Below, piece by piece: positions 1-7,013 of a stretch of 26,740 nucleotides of DNA (its first letter is position 1; each line of letters opens with the position of its first letter). The notes under the pieces are model-generated. The model had not been told where the DNA came from. It did no database searches and worked only from the letters and a program-made list of their open reading frames with translations. The stretch lies in contig JAODGF010000090.1 in NCBI GenBank assembly GCA_025464645.1, positions 1-26,740 on the forward strand, in the 5' to 3' direction. Origin of the DNA: Methanosarcinales archaeon (GTDB lineage Archaea; Halobacteriota; Syntropharchaeia; Alkanophagales; Methanospirareceae). The translations under genes and the position numbers were made by a program.

Positions 1-1595
1 AGAGCAGGATTAGCGGCTGTCGTTCCCAATGCGCACAGCGATGCCTCTTTCATTACCAGTGCAATTTCTTCCAGCAGTTCAATATCGCCTTCTTTTCCAC
101 GTCCGGCGACTATATCTTCCAATATCTCACGCATCCGTTTCAAGCCCTCGCGGCAGGGCACGCACTTGCCACACGATTCATCGCAGAGAAAATCCACGAA
201 ATAGCGTGCTAAATCCACGATACATGTATCTTCGTCTATAACAATCATGCCACCTGAGCCCATCATTGAACCTAACTTCGTGAGTTCATCGAAATCCACC
301 GGCGAATCAAGATACTGCTCAGGAATTATTCCGCCTGAGGGTCCGCCTGTTTGCACACCCTTGAATCGCTTGCCACCACGAATTCCACCGCCTATTTTGT
401 ATATTATGTCCCGCAACGTGGTGCCCATGGGGACTTCTACTAAACCTGTGTTGTTTACCGTCCCAACAAGCGAGAAGATCTTTGTGCCCTTGCTGCCCTC
501 AGTGCCAATCGAGTTGAACCAATCGGCACCTTTTTCTATTATTAGTGGTACAGTTGCGTATGTCTCCACATTATTCAAATTGCTCGGCTTATCCCAGACA
601 CCTTTTTCTGAAGTGTGTATATATTTAGGTCTTGGTTCCCCCACCTTCCCTTCTATCGCATTCATCAACGCACTGGACTCGCCGGAGACAAAAGCGCCTG
701 CGCCTCGATGCACCTTCACATCGAACGCGAATCCCGAGCCCAGTATTGCATCTCCAAGTAATCCGTATTCCCTCGCTTGTTCGAGTGCAATCGCAAGATT
801 ATTCACCGCCAGTGGATACTCCTGACGCACGTAAACGAATCCCTGGGCAGCACCGATGGCATAAGCAGCGATGGTCAAACCCTCAAGAACACGGTGCGGA
901 TTGCCTTCCATTATTGACCGGTCCATGTAGGCTCCAGGGTCGCCTTCATCACAGTTCACGATCACGTATTTGGGTTCACCGGGAGCATTTCGGGTGGTCT
1001 CCCATTTCCTGCCAGCGGGAAAACCACCGCCGCCCCTACCCCGCAAATTCGCTCGCTTCACTTCTTCCAGCACTTCCTCTGGCGTGAGCTCATACAATGC
1101 TTTAGCTAATGCACGATAGCCACCCAGCGCGATGTAATCTTCAATATTTGTCGGGTCAACCCAGAGGTTACCACTAAAAACAAGCCGGGTTTGATATTTG
1201 TAAAATGGAATATCCTGTTCATGAACCACTCGCTCGCCCGTGTTTGGGTCAGTGTAAAGAAGCCGCTCAATAATCTCCTTTCCTTTTATGGTCCTCGTGA
1301 TAATCTCCGGCACATCTTCGGGCGTCACGCCGAGATAGCATATCTCCTCAGGATAAATGATAATGATAGGTCCTCGTTCGCAAAAGCCATGACAACCTGT
1401 CCTCCGTAAGCCTACCTCTTCTGTTAAACCCTGGTTCTCCAATTCCTTCTGTATTGCCGCAGCAACCGCATCACTACCCGTAGCACGGCACGCAGTTCCG
1501 GAACAGAGCGTGATATATGGCTTATTCAAGTCTCGCATGCTTACAATCTTCCTTCTCAGTGCCTTCAAGTCCTCCTTCGAGTTTAATCTTGGCAT
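1..1595 (-). CDS. nuoF: NuoF-like NADH-binding flavoprotein subunit, partial at the window edge
   Basis: Reading the minus strand from the ATG at 1595 gives 531 residues open to the window edge, so the C-terminus is missing. Residues 20-90 form a thioredoxin-like 2Fe-2S domain with Cys31, Cys36, Cys68 and Cys72. The NADH-binding glycine loop GRGGGGFPAGRKWE lies near 186-199, the FMN-site segment NCDEGDPGAYMDR near 214-226, and the 4Fe-4S ligands are Cys475, Cys478, Cys481 and Cys521. This N-terminal ferredoxin-like fusion is typical of HydB/HndC-type subunits of soluble NAD(P)-linked hydrogenases and formate dehydrogenases rather than of plain complex I NuoF. It probably moves electrons between NAD(P)H and iron-sulfur partners in the cytoplasm. 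The start lies 19 bases after the nuoE stop, preceded by GAGGAA, so the two form an operon. A C-terminal ferredoxin domain is possible beyond the edge. Confidence 0.93.
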   Translation of the reverse strand, partial: MPRLNSKEDLKALRRKIVSMRDLNKPYITLCSGTACRATGSDAVAAAIQKELENQGLTEEVGLRRTGCHGFCERGPIIIIYPEEICYLGVTPEDVPEIITRTIKGKEIIERLLYTDPNTGERVVHEQDIPFYKYQTRLVFSGNLWVDPTNIEDYIALGGYRALAKALYELTPEEVLEEVKRANLRGRGGGGFPAGRKWETTRNAPGEPKYVIVNCDEGDPGAYMDRSIMEGNPHRVLEGLTIAAYAIGAAQGFVYVRQEYPLAVNNLAIALEQAREYGLLGDAILGSGFAFDVKVHRGAGAFVSGESSALMNAIEGKVGEPRPKYIHTSEKGVWDKPSNLNNVETYATVPLIIEKGADWFNSIGTEGSKGTKIFSLVGTVNNTGLVEVPMGTTLRDIIYKIGGGIRGGKRFKGVQTGGPSGGIIPEQYLDSPVDFDELTKLGSMMGSGGMIVIDEDTCIVDLARYFVDFLCDESCGKCVPCREGLKRMREILEDIVAGRGKEGDIELLEEIALVMKEASLCALGTTAANPA

Positions 1596-1614
1596 TTCCT
1601 CATCTCTCCCTCAT

Positions 1615-2076
1615 CTACTCGTATTTCTCCAAAATATCTTCTACCATTGCTGGCGTTACCTTGCCGTGATAATCTCCATCTACCACTACCACCGGTCCCA
1701 TGGCACAGCAACCAAGGCAATTCACCCTCCTCAAACTAAATCGCATGTCTGGTGTTGTATCCCCTTCTTTTATCTTCAAGTTCTCTTCTACCCGGTCTAA
1801 AATCTTTGGTGCTCCACGCACTTGGCAGGCAGTACCCAGACATACCTGTATTATATGGCGACCAACCGGATTCAAGCTCATCGCTTTATAAAAACTGGCT
1901 ATCCGGTATATATGGCTCTTTGGAATCCGCAACCTCTCGCTTATTCGTGTAATCGCTTCCCTGGGTATCCAATTAAACTCGCTTTGTATGTCCAGGAGCA
2001 ACTGAATTAAAACCCCTTCTTCTCCTTTATATCTATCTATTATCTCATCCACTCTCTTCAGGTCTATTTCAACCAT
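1615..2076 (-). CDS. nuoE: NuoE-like 2Fe-2S thioredoxin-fold subunit
   Basis: This 153-residue protein is a complete NuoE/HydC-type subunit. Residues 1-70 form the helical N-terminal bundle. The thioredoxin-fold domain carries the four 2Fe-2S ligands Cys79, Cys84, Cys120 and Cys124, spaced C-x4-C and C-x3-C as in the family. NuoE supplies the N1a-type cluster beside the NuoF flavin. The gene is immediately upstream of nuoF on the same strand. No hydrogenase, formate dehydrogenase or NuoG partner is visible; if present it would lie beyond position 1. Length and motifs are normal and the ATG start is unambiguous. Confidence 0.93.
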   Translation of the reverse strand: MVEIDLKRVDEIIDRYKGEEGVLIQLLLDIQSEFNWIPREAITRISERLRIPKSHIYRIASFYKAMSLNPVGRHIIQVCLGTACQVRGAPKILDRVEENLKIKEGDTTPDMRFSLRRVNCLGCCAMGPVVVVDGDYHGKVTPAMVEDILEKYE

Positions 2077-2220
2077 TCTTCACTCTTCGTTTTGTATTTG
2101 TAGAAAGGAGAAGTAAAAATGAGCTATTTGGGGCAAATTGAGTACCGGGGTTATGATTTGGGATTTTTCATGGAGTTGAACAGATATGTGTCTTTATCAC
2201 ATAAGTATTTTTCTATTTTT

Positions 2221-3012
2221 TCATTTTTTAGTATCAACTGCAAACAACCGGTCAAAGTTCTGCTCTATTTCCTCTTCTGTCGTATCAAAATCAATCTTCC
2301 GTTGTCTCGCTATCTCCTCATACACCACTTTTACGTGCTGCGGGACATTCCTCTCCTCCTCTTCGATGGGCGAGAGATAGGGTGCATCTGTCTCGGTGAG
2401 TAAAAAGGAAAGAGGTACTCGCTTCGCCACCTTCTTCATGCTCTTGCTTCTCGCTATTGATGTAGGCAGTGAGAGGTAATATCCCTCTTCGCATATTTGC
2501 TCCGCAAGCTGCGGCTTTCCTGTGAAGCAATGAAAAACCGCTTTCCTTACGTCTTCATCCGAAATAATCTTCAAACCTTCTTCTATCGCTTCGCTACCAG
2601 TGCCACGCAGATGAAGCACAACAGGCATATCAAGCTCCTTCGCTAACCCCAGAAACTCCACAAATACCTCTTTCGTTCTCTTTAGCTTTAACGGGTCTCT
2701 TATCCAATGGTAGTCAAGTCCTATCTCCCCAATGCCCACGATTTTTCGCTTGTTATCACTTATAAACTCCTCATACTCCTCTATCTCCTGGTCTGTTCTC
2801 TCCGCCACGTGTATGGGATGGAGCCCGAGGGTAACGAAAACGAAGCCTTCGTGCATCTCTGCAAGCTCTAACGCATGTTTCGCATCTTCAGGTTCTACCC
2901 CGCTTGTCACCACGCCCTTTAATACCTGCTTCGCTTCCTCTATTACCTGCTCCCGGTCTGCATCGTATTCCTTGAACGTCAAATGACAGTGTATGTCTAT
3001 GATTTTAACCAC
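2221..3012 (-). CDS. TatD family metal-dependent hydrolase (DNase-like)
   Basis: A TIM-barrel amidohydrolase of the TatD family. The metal-binding DIHCHL motif is at the very N-terminus, followed by EIGLDYHW, the HLRG segment, FHCFTGKP and TETDAPYLSP, which together hold the expected His, Glu and Asp metal ligands. The frame is open further upstream to a TTG at 3141, but that extra part resembles nothing. A GTG at 3012 gives 263 residues, the usual family length, with the first metal motif about eight residues in, so I prefer it. There is no in-frame ATG. A TATA-like element at about 3087-3095 supports a start downstream of about 3066. Family members are 3'-5' deoxyribonucleases or related hydrolases; the exact substrate cannot be told. 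Confidence 0.9.
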   Translation of the reverse strand: MVKIIDIHCHLTFKEYDADREQVIEEAKQVLKGVVTSGVEPEDAKHALELAEMHEGFVFVTLGLHPIHVAERTDQEIEEYEEFISDNKRKIVGIGEIGLDYHWIRDPLKLKRTKEVFVEFLGLAKELDMPVVLHLRGTGSEAIEEGLKIISDEDVRKAVFHCFTGKPQLAEQICEEGYYLSLPTSIARSKSMKKVAKRVPLSFLLTETDAPYLSPIEEEERNVPQHVKVVYEEIARQRKIDFDTTEEEIEQNFDRLFAVDTKK

Positions 3013-3140
3013 CTCAAACTTTTCTTTGTTAGCAGCTTTACCAAGGAAATTGCTGAGCTTTTCATGCAATAGTGTGAGAATATTAAGTATATAAATATGT
3101 AACAGTAATAAGCAACTTGCCGGTAAGGACCTCTGAGGCA

Positions 3141-3179
3141 AAAATACTCCCGCCCTGGCTCATGGACCTTGGGAGTATT
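3141..3179 (-). terminator. Candidate hairpin terminator after the ATP-grasp gene
   Basis: On the minus strand AATACTCCC (3179-3171) pairs perfectly with GGGAGTATT (3151-3143). The 19-base loop contains the TGA stop of the ATP-grasp gene (3162-3160), and a short T run follows. The arrangement resembles an intrinsic terminator, although the loop is long. It could also be a processing or protein-binding hairpin. Confidence 0.45.
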
Positions 3180-4326
3180 CCCCTACTCCTGCCGTTAATT
3201 TGGATTCCGCATTGAAGCGTATCAACATCGCTTCTGCAAGAGCACATTCCCTGCTGTCACCAATCCCTATTCCCGTGGATATCGGTTCTCCACGCCTTAT
3301 AATTCTGCCTTTCTCTGGAATATCAACTATTCCATCCCTATCTAAATTTCCCATCACCATTCCTTCTTGCTTTGCAAACACAATTGCCTTTGCGGCATAT
3401 CTTCTTACTTCCACCCGTTCCATCAATATCTCCCCTTTTACTGCATTCACATGCGCATCTACCAAATTTAAACCCGTAGAAAGTTCCACTGTATCTAAAC
3501 TACCTTGAAAGCGTGGATTCACTTCTATTACAATAGGTTCATCGTCAGCAAGAACAAAATCAACGCCGTTCGAGCCCACCAATCCTAATTCTTGCGTTAA
3601 TTCCTCTGCAAGTTCACACATCCGCTCCGAAACTGAAAATTTCGTTACCAACGGAGAGACGTTCCCGCAATAGACAAAGGGTCCAGGAGCAGAAAGCGAA
3701 TTCAAGCCTATCAACTGCTCATTCACGGATACCGAAACTGCCTCCCTTTTTGTAGAAATGAGCGAAACCGAGGCGGGGGTCCCTTTTATATATTCCTGGA
3801 ATAGAAATTCCGGCAATTGTTTTGCACATCGAATTAACTCCTTTTCAGTGCGACAAAAGAAATTAGCAGTTCCTCCTCCGCCGTAAGCGGGTTTGGCTAC
3901 CACAGGATAGTGAAAGTGCTTCGCCTTTTCTTCTCCTTCTGCTATTTCTCTGCCGGTACAGGTGCGAGGATGTGGGATACCTAAATCGTCCAATCGAGCT
4001 GAAAGCCATGCTTTATTCGATACTTCTTTCGTGAGCTCTGGTGCATTCCCTAATATCTTCCTATTCATATCATCTGCGGTTAAGAAATCAAGGTCCACGC
4101 TCTCAAAGCCCGACCCGATAATTATGCCGTCTATCTCCACATTAAGCATTTTGACACCAGCATGAAGCTGAAATGGGTTCAAGAGGAAATGTCTTTTGGC
4201 ACATCTTTTCGTATCTACATCGCCAAAGGCATCGGCAGCATACATCTCATACCCTGCTCTGCTCCCGGAGCATACGATATGCCTGACAGAATATCCAATT
4301 GCCAGTATTTTTCTTATCCGGTGCAT
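3160..4326 (-). CDS. ATP-grasp superfamily ligase (COG2232-like)
   Basis: This 388-residue protein has an N-terminal Rossmann-like preATP-grasp region (about 1-95, with a SVRHIVCSGSRAGYEMYA segment), an ATP-grasp domain (about 100-300) and a C-terminal extension. Visible ATP-grasp features are the glycine-rich loop KPAYGGGGT near 145-153, the adenine-binding FQEYIKG near 176, and the metal-binding DEPIVIEVNPRFQGS near 262-276. Such enzymes join a carboxylate to an amine or thiol through an acyl-phosphate. The substrate is not evident. MfnD of methanofuran synthesis is also an ATP-grasp enzyme, but this protein is longer and looks more like archaeal COG2232 ligases. Its ATG lies inside the last codons of trm5, a 13-base overlap that suggests translational coupling. 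Confidence 0.8.
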   Translation of the reverse strand: MHRIRKILAIGYSVRHIVCSGSRAGYEMYAADAFGDVDTKRCAKRHFLLNPFQLHAGVKMLNVEIDGIIIGSGFESVDLDFLTADDMNRKILGNAPELTKEVSNKAWLSARLDDLGIPHPRTCTGREIAEGEEKAKHFHYPVVAKPAYGGGGTANFFCRTEKELIRCAKQLPEFLFQEYIKGTPASVSLISTKREAVSVSVNEQLIGLNSLSAPGPFVYCGNVSPLVTKFSVSERMCELAEELTQELGLVGSNGVDFVLADDEPIVIEVNPRFQGSLDTVELSTGLNLVDAHVNAVKGEILMERVEVRRYAAKAIVFAKQEGMVMGNLDRDGIVDIPEKGRIIRRGEPISTGIGIGDSRECALAEAMLIRFNAESKLTAGVGEYSQGP

Positions 4327-5393
4327 TTTATCACTGCATCTATGCCAATTATATACGCATACGGAGCATAAGGCTTCACTTTCCTCGCATCCAGTATCTC
4401 TAATGACTGTAAACGAAATCCTTCACGTTCACATGCCTCTTTTATTTTCGCCATCAATTTCTCCTTCGCTCTGGTGATAGCAGTTTCAGGCGATTTCCTC
4501 TTCCCTGCGCTCACATAAGAAGATTCCACATCGTAGAAATGGATTATCCCGCCTTGCGAATTGAGCATACTCAACGCTTCATAAAGAAACAAATAAGCGC
4601 TTTTCGGCAGGTTCATGATTATTCTGGCTGCCTTATTTCTGAACTTCACGTAAATCTCTCTTACGTCTCCCTCTATTGCTTCTACGTTCCTCACGCCATT
4701 CAGTTTTATGTTTTCTCTGAGATACCGTATCGCAATGGGATTTATATCAATTGCGCTAATGTGGCTTTGAGGCGCTCGTTTAGCAATTTGTATAGAGAAA
4801 GAGCCGACACCTGCGAACATGTCTATTATTTCCCCTCTTTCGCTGCACTCAATCTGCGATACCACTCTATTTCGTTCACTCGCCAACCGCGGATTGAAAT
4901 AAACCTTTTCCAGGTCAAGCTTGTATCTACATCCGTTCTCCCTATGCATCGTTTCTGTCCTGTTCTCGCCTGCAATTATCTCTACTTTCCTTTTCCGGAA
5001 TACACCTTCCACGGGTGAAATCCGTTTTGCAACTACTTTAATGTTTTTATGCAGGTTCATTAGTGCATGTGCCGCGAGCTGTTCATTACCAGCCGTTATC
5101 TCGGTTAGCACCGCTATATCTCCTACTATTTCATAAGAGGGTTTAAATCCAATGAGGTCTTCTATGTCTATTCTCTGTTCCAACACCTCAAATTCTCTTG
5201 TTGGAATTTCCTCAACCTCTATTTCTCCTTTTTCATCTTCTTTTAGCTCTCTTGTAAGCGGTAAATAAATGAAATTATCGTTGGAGGTTATTCTTGCATC
5301 AGTTCTCAGCAGTTTGAGTTCCTTCAAAGCTCTCCGAATTTCCTCACCTCTTTTTTTCTCCACTTTCACGCAAGGCAAAATCTCTGTTCTCAT
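4314..5393 (-). CDS. trm5: tRNA (guanine-37-N1)-methyltransferase Trm5
   Basis: A 359-residue class I methyltransferase of the archaeal/eukaryal Trm5 type, which makes m1G37 in tRNAs with a G after the anticodon and so prevents +1 frameshifting. The N-terminal D1 domain is recognisable by FEVLEQRIDIEDLIGFKPSYEIVGDIAVL-like sequence around residues 68-96. The catalytic core has YFNPRLASER (165-174), the SAM-binding DMFAGVGSFS (191-200), acidic AIDINP (214-219) and the NLPKSAYLFL motif (261-270). Length and motif order fit Trm5a/b. It lies directly downstream of rpoK and of a tRNA-Pro(CGG) gene whose product has G37 and is therefore an expected substrate. It overlaps the ATP-grasp gene by 13 bases. 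Confidence 0.93.
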   Translation of the reverse strand: MRTEILPCVKVEKKRGEEIRRALKELKLLRTDARITSNDNFIYLPLTRELKEDEKGEIEVEEIPTREFEVLEQRIDIEDLIGFKPSYEIVGDIAVLTEITAGNEQLAAHALMNLHKNIKVVAKRISPVEGVFRKRKVEIIAGENRTETMHRENGCRYKLDLEKVYFNPRLASERNRVVSQIECSERGEIIDMFAGVGSFSIQIAKRAPQSHISAIDINPIAIRYLRENIKLNGVRNVEAIEGDVREIYVKFRNKAARIIMNLPKSAYLFLYEALSMLNSQGGIIHFYDVESSYVSAGKRKSPETAITRAKEKLMAKIKEACEREGFRLQSLEILDARKVKPYAPYAYIIGIDAVIKCTG

Positions 5394-5473
5394 GGACTCT
5401 TTGCATGTATTGGAATTTTTCCTTGCTAATTGGTGGATGAGGTTCAGATTCGATTGGAATAGTTAAAGGGGAT

Positions 5474-5656
5474 TTATTTATCTCTCTTCACAGTTATCGG
5501 GATAACACCTTTCTCAAATTCCTCGATAGCGATCTCTATGGGGTCTATTTCTTCCGTTTTTATAAGCACAGGAGCACCTGCTGCTATCTGCAGTGCCCTT
5601 GCACCTATGATGCGTGCTTTTTCATATTTCGTGTATTTCTCTCTCTTTTCTTCCAA
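5474..5656 (-). CDS. rpoK: RNA polymerase subunit K (Rpo6)
   Basis: A 60-residue protein matching archaeal RpoK, the counterpart of eukaryotic Rpb6 and bacterial omega, which clamps the largest RNA polymerase subunit during assembly. The core YTKYEKARIIGARALQIAAGAPVLI and the C-terminal EIAIEEFEKGVIPITVKR are diagnostic. No ATG is available: the frame begins with TTG at 5656, just before the conserved core. A good TATA box (5679-5686) is centred about 27 bases upstream of this TTG, so the mRNA probably starts at or next to the codon. The gene sits in its usual place after rpoN, except that a tRNA lies between them. Confidence 0.93.
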   Translation of the reverse strand: MEEKREKYTKYEKARIIGARALQIAAGAPVLIKTEEIDPIEIAIEEFEKGVIPITVKRDK

Positions 5657-5678
5657 GTAAATCGACCTTTAACCCTTA

Positions 5679-5686
5679 TTTATATA
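5679..5686 (-). promoter_or_regulatory. TATA box of rpoK
   Basis: TATATAAA on the minus strand, centred about 27 bases before the TTG start of rpoK. That spacing places the transcription start at or beside the start codon, implying a leaderless or near-leaderless mRNA. It lies just downstream of the tRNA-Pro gene, so rpoK can be transcribed independently of it. Confidence 0.55.
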
Positions 5687-5696
5687 CCTGAAGAAA

Positions 5697-5771
5697 TGGG
5701 GTTGCTGAGATTTGAACTCAGGTCTCGGCGTCCCGAACGCCGAAGGATAGTCCAAGCTACCCTACAACCCC
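5697..5771 (-). tRNA. tRNA-Pro (anticodon CGG)
   Basis: The minus strand folds into a complete cloverleaf. The acceptor stem is GGGGTTG/CAACCCC with discriminator A at 5697. The D arm is GGGT...TCCT, with the G10-U25 and U13-U22 oppositions I recall for archaeal tRNA-Pro. The anticodon stem is CGGCG/CGCCG with loop TTCGGGA, giving anticodon CGG. The variable loop has four bases, and the T arm is CTGAG-TTCAAAT-CTCAG. No intron is present and CCA is not encoded. G37 follows the anticodon, which makes this an expected target of the neighbouring Trm5. It lies between rpoN and rpoK on the same strand. Confidence 0.95.
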
Positions 5772-5781
5772 CTTGTCGTTT

Positions 5782-5847
5782 ATGCTCAATATCTGGTGGA
5801 CTAAAATTCCAAACTCTAAATCCCAAATACCAAACAATATTGAGCAT
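5782..5847. repeat. 66-bp element bounded by 11-bp inverted repeats
   Basis: ATGCTCAATAT at 5782-5792 is the exact reverse complement of 5837-5847. The 44 bases between them hold a degenerate series of CCAAA/CTAAA-type units (5803-5835). The element fills most of the space between rpoN and the tRNA-Pro gene. It could be a small non-autonomous mobile remnant or a long-loop RNA hairpin following rpoN. No coding potential is seen. Confidence 0.5.
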
Positions 5848-5866
5848 GTTCCCCTTATCTTTATTT

Positions 5867-6052
5867 TTATTCATACGGTGCTATCTCGTCTATCAGCTCT
5901 GCATGCGTTAGAAGCATTCTCCGACAACAATACCTTTTTACTCCTAAGTCGTCCAGTACTTTTCCCGGGTCATCGTGCTTTATCCTCTCCTTATACTCCT
6001 CCCACACATCTGATATTACTCTCCCGCATGTAAAACACCTGATTGGAATCAT
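5867..6052 (-). CDS. rpoN: RNA polymerase subunit N (Rpo10)
   Basis: A 61-residue archaeal Rpo10 subunit, equivalent to eukaryotic Rpb10, part of the D/L/N/P assembly platform of RNA polymerase. The zinc site is CFTCG at residues 6-10 plus the adjacent cysteines of YCCRR. MIPIRCFTCGRVI is the diagnostic N-terminus, which fixes the ATG at 6052; an in-frame extension to 6106 would overlap rpsI and is not homologous. The start is seven bases after the uS9 stop, consistent with one transcript. Confidence 0.95.
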   Translation of the reverse strand: MIPIRCFTCGRVISDVWEEYKERIKHDDPGKVLDDLGVKRYCCRRMLLTHAELIDEIAPYE

Positions 6053-6059
6053 TTTACTT

Positions 6060-6509
6060 TTACCGATAAGACTTTTGCCTCTTCGCTCTTGCACCCTTTG
6101 CACCAAACTTCTTCGGTTCCTTCTGCCTCGTATCGCTGACTAACAAGGTTCGGTCATAGCCAAGATATGTCTCTTTTAGTTTTTCATTCCCTGTCCAATC
6201 GACTAATCCACGAGCAATAGCAGTTCGTGCTGCCTCTGCCTGCCCCATAAAGCCGCCTCCCCTCACATTTACGTCCACCTCGATGTCCTCAACCTCAGCG
6301 GCAACATCAGGAAGCTGAGAAGCGATAAACAAAGGTTCTGATATTTTTGCTCTTACCACTTCCTGTTCTATTATCTCCAGAGGCTTCTTGTTTACCCTCA
6401 CAAGACCTTTACTCTTCCCTTCCTTCTTTTTTATGGTCACTCGTGCAACCGCCGTCTTCCTCTTCCCTACCTGAGTTACTATCTTCTTTACCTTTGCTTT
6501 GGTGCCCAT
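6060..6509 (-). CDS. rpsI: Small ribosomal subunit protein uS9
   Basis: A 149-residue archaeal uS9. The conserved QVGKRKTAVAR N-terminal motif, the VNVRGGGFMGQAEAARTAIARGL core and the basic C-terminal GAKGARAKRQKSYR tail, which reaches toward the P-site tRNA, are all present. A short basic leader (MGTKAKVKKIV) precedes the conserved start. Its ATG overlaps the end of uL13 by 22 bases. No other start codon occurs before the conserved block, so this overlap is probably real and implies coupled translation. Confidence 0.95.
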   Translation of the reverse strand: MGTKAKVKKIVTQVGKRKTAVARVTIKKKEGKSKGLVRVNKKPLEIIEQEVVRAKISEPLFIASQLPDVAAEVEDIEVDVNVRGGGFMGQAEAARTAIARGLVDWTGNEKLKETYLGYDRTLLVSDTRQKEPKKFGAKGARAKRQKSYR

Positions 6510-6934
6510 CCTAACTTTTCACTCACCTCCCCTAAGGTTACATATTTAGCGAGTGACAATCTTTCTGCATTCGCATTTTCCACCTTCTTCCGCTCCACTT
6601 CTTCGTATTCGTCAGGTACGCCGAGATAGACGCGCAATCTTGAAAGAGCTTCTCTACCCCTTGCGCGTTTATAGGGGAGCATCCCCCTTACTGTGCGCTT
6701 CACGATTCTATCAGGCATCGTGGGAAAGAAAGGTCCTTGCTCTTTTGACCCCCGGTTCTTTCTCGTTTTGTACTCCCTAAATATTGCCTCTTTGGAGCCG
6801 CTTATTACCACCTGCTCTGCATTGACGATTGCTATTTTCTTCTCTTTTTCTTTTAGCAAATGCTTCGCAACTTCACTCGCTAATCGTCCCAAAATGAGAC
6901 CTTCGCCATCTATTACTTCCACTTCTTCACTCAT
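6488..6934 (-). CDS. rplM: Large ribosomal subunit protein uL13
   Basis: A 148-residue archaeal uL13. DGEGLILGRLASEVAKHLL, the VNAEQVVISGSK block, and PDRIVKRTVRGMLPYKRARGREAL are the family landmarks. The gene follows eL18, as in the usual archaeal cluster, and overlaps uS9. Its leader carries one copy of a 24-base direct repeat (6944-6967), and CGAAGGCGA precedes the ATG closely, as it also does upstream of eL18. Confidence 0.95.
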   Translation of the reverse strand: MSEEVEVIDGEGLILGRLASEVAKHLLKEKEKKIAIVNAEQVVISGSKEAIFREYKTRKNRGSKEQGPFFPTMPDRIVKRTVRGMLPYKRARGREALSRLRVYLGVPDEYEEVERKKVENANAERLSLAKYVTLGEVSEKLGWAPKQR

Positions 6935-6943
6935 CGCCTTCGT

Positions 6944-7013
6944 TTTTTTGATAAAACTTTTTCCTAACCTAAATCCTTTATTTTTTGATAAAACTTTTTT
7001 CTAAAAAGTTTTA
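6944..7013. repeat. 24-bp direct repeat pair plus perfect 11-bp palindrome
   Basis: Copies at 6944-6967 and 6981-7004 match at 23 of 24 positions (core TTTTTTGATAAAACTTTTT). The second copy extends into a perfect inverted repeat, 6989-6999 with 7003-7013, around a 3-base loop. The whole structure lies between the eL18 stop and the uL13 ATG. On the minus-strand mRNA it would form an A/U hairpin immediately after the eL18 stop codon. Confidence 0.6.

Noticed and set aside
1..1595. Possible frameshift in the NuoF-like gene
   Set aside because: The minus-strand frame was followed from the ATG at 1595 to the cluster motif near position 30; codon phase stays constant, so the gene is intact and only cut by the window edge.
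2185..2204. Six-base inverted repeat TATGTG/CACATA after the TatD gene
   Set aside because: Short, AT-rich and without a T run in the right place; not enough to call a terminator.
2119..2403. Plus-strand frame of 94 codons with an AAAGGAG sequence before its ATG
   Set aside because: More than half overlaps the 3' part of the TatD-family gene on the other strand, the product resembles nothing, and the AAAGGAG is probably chance in the nuoE leader.
4558..4571. Another TTGAGCAT-like sequence
   Set aside because: It lies inside trm5 in conserved coding sequence and matches the intergenic repeat for only part of its length.
5680..5874. Minus-strand frame of 64 codons
   Set aside because: It reads through the tRNA-Pro gene and the inverted-repeat spacer and has no homology.
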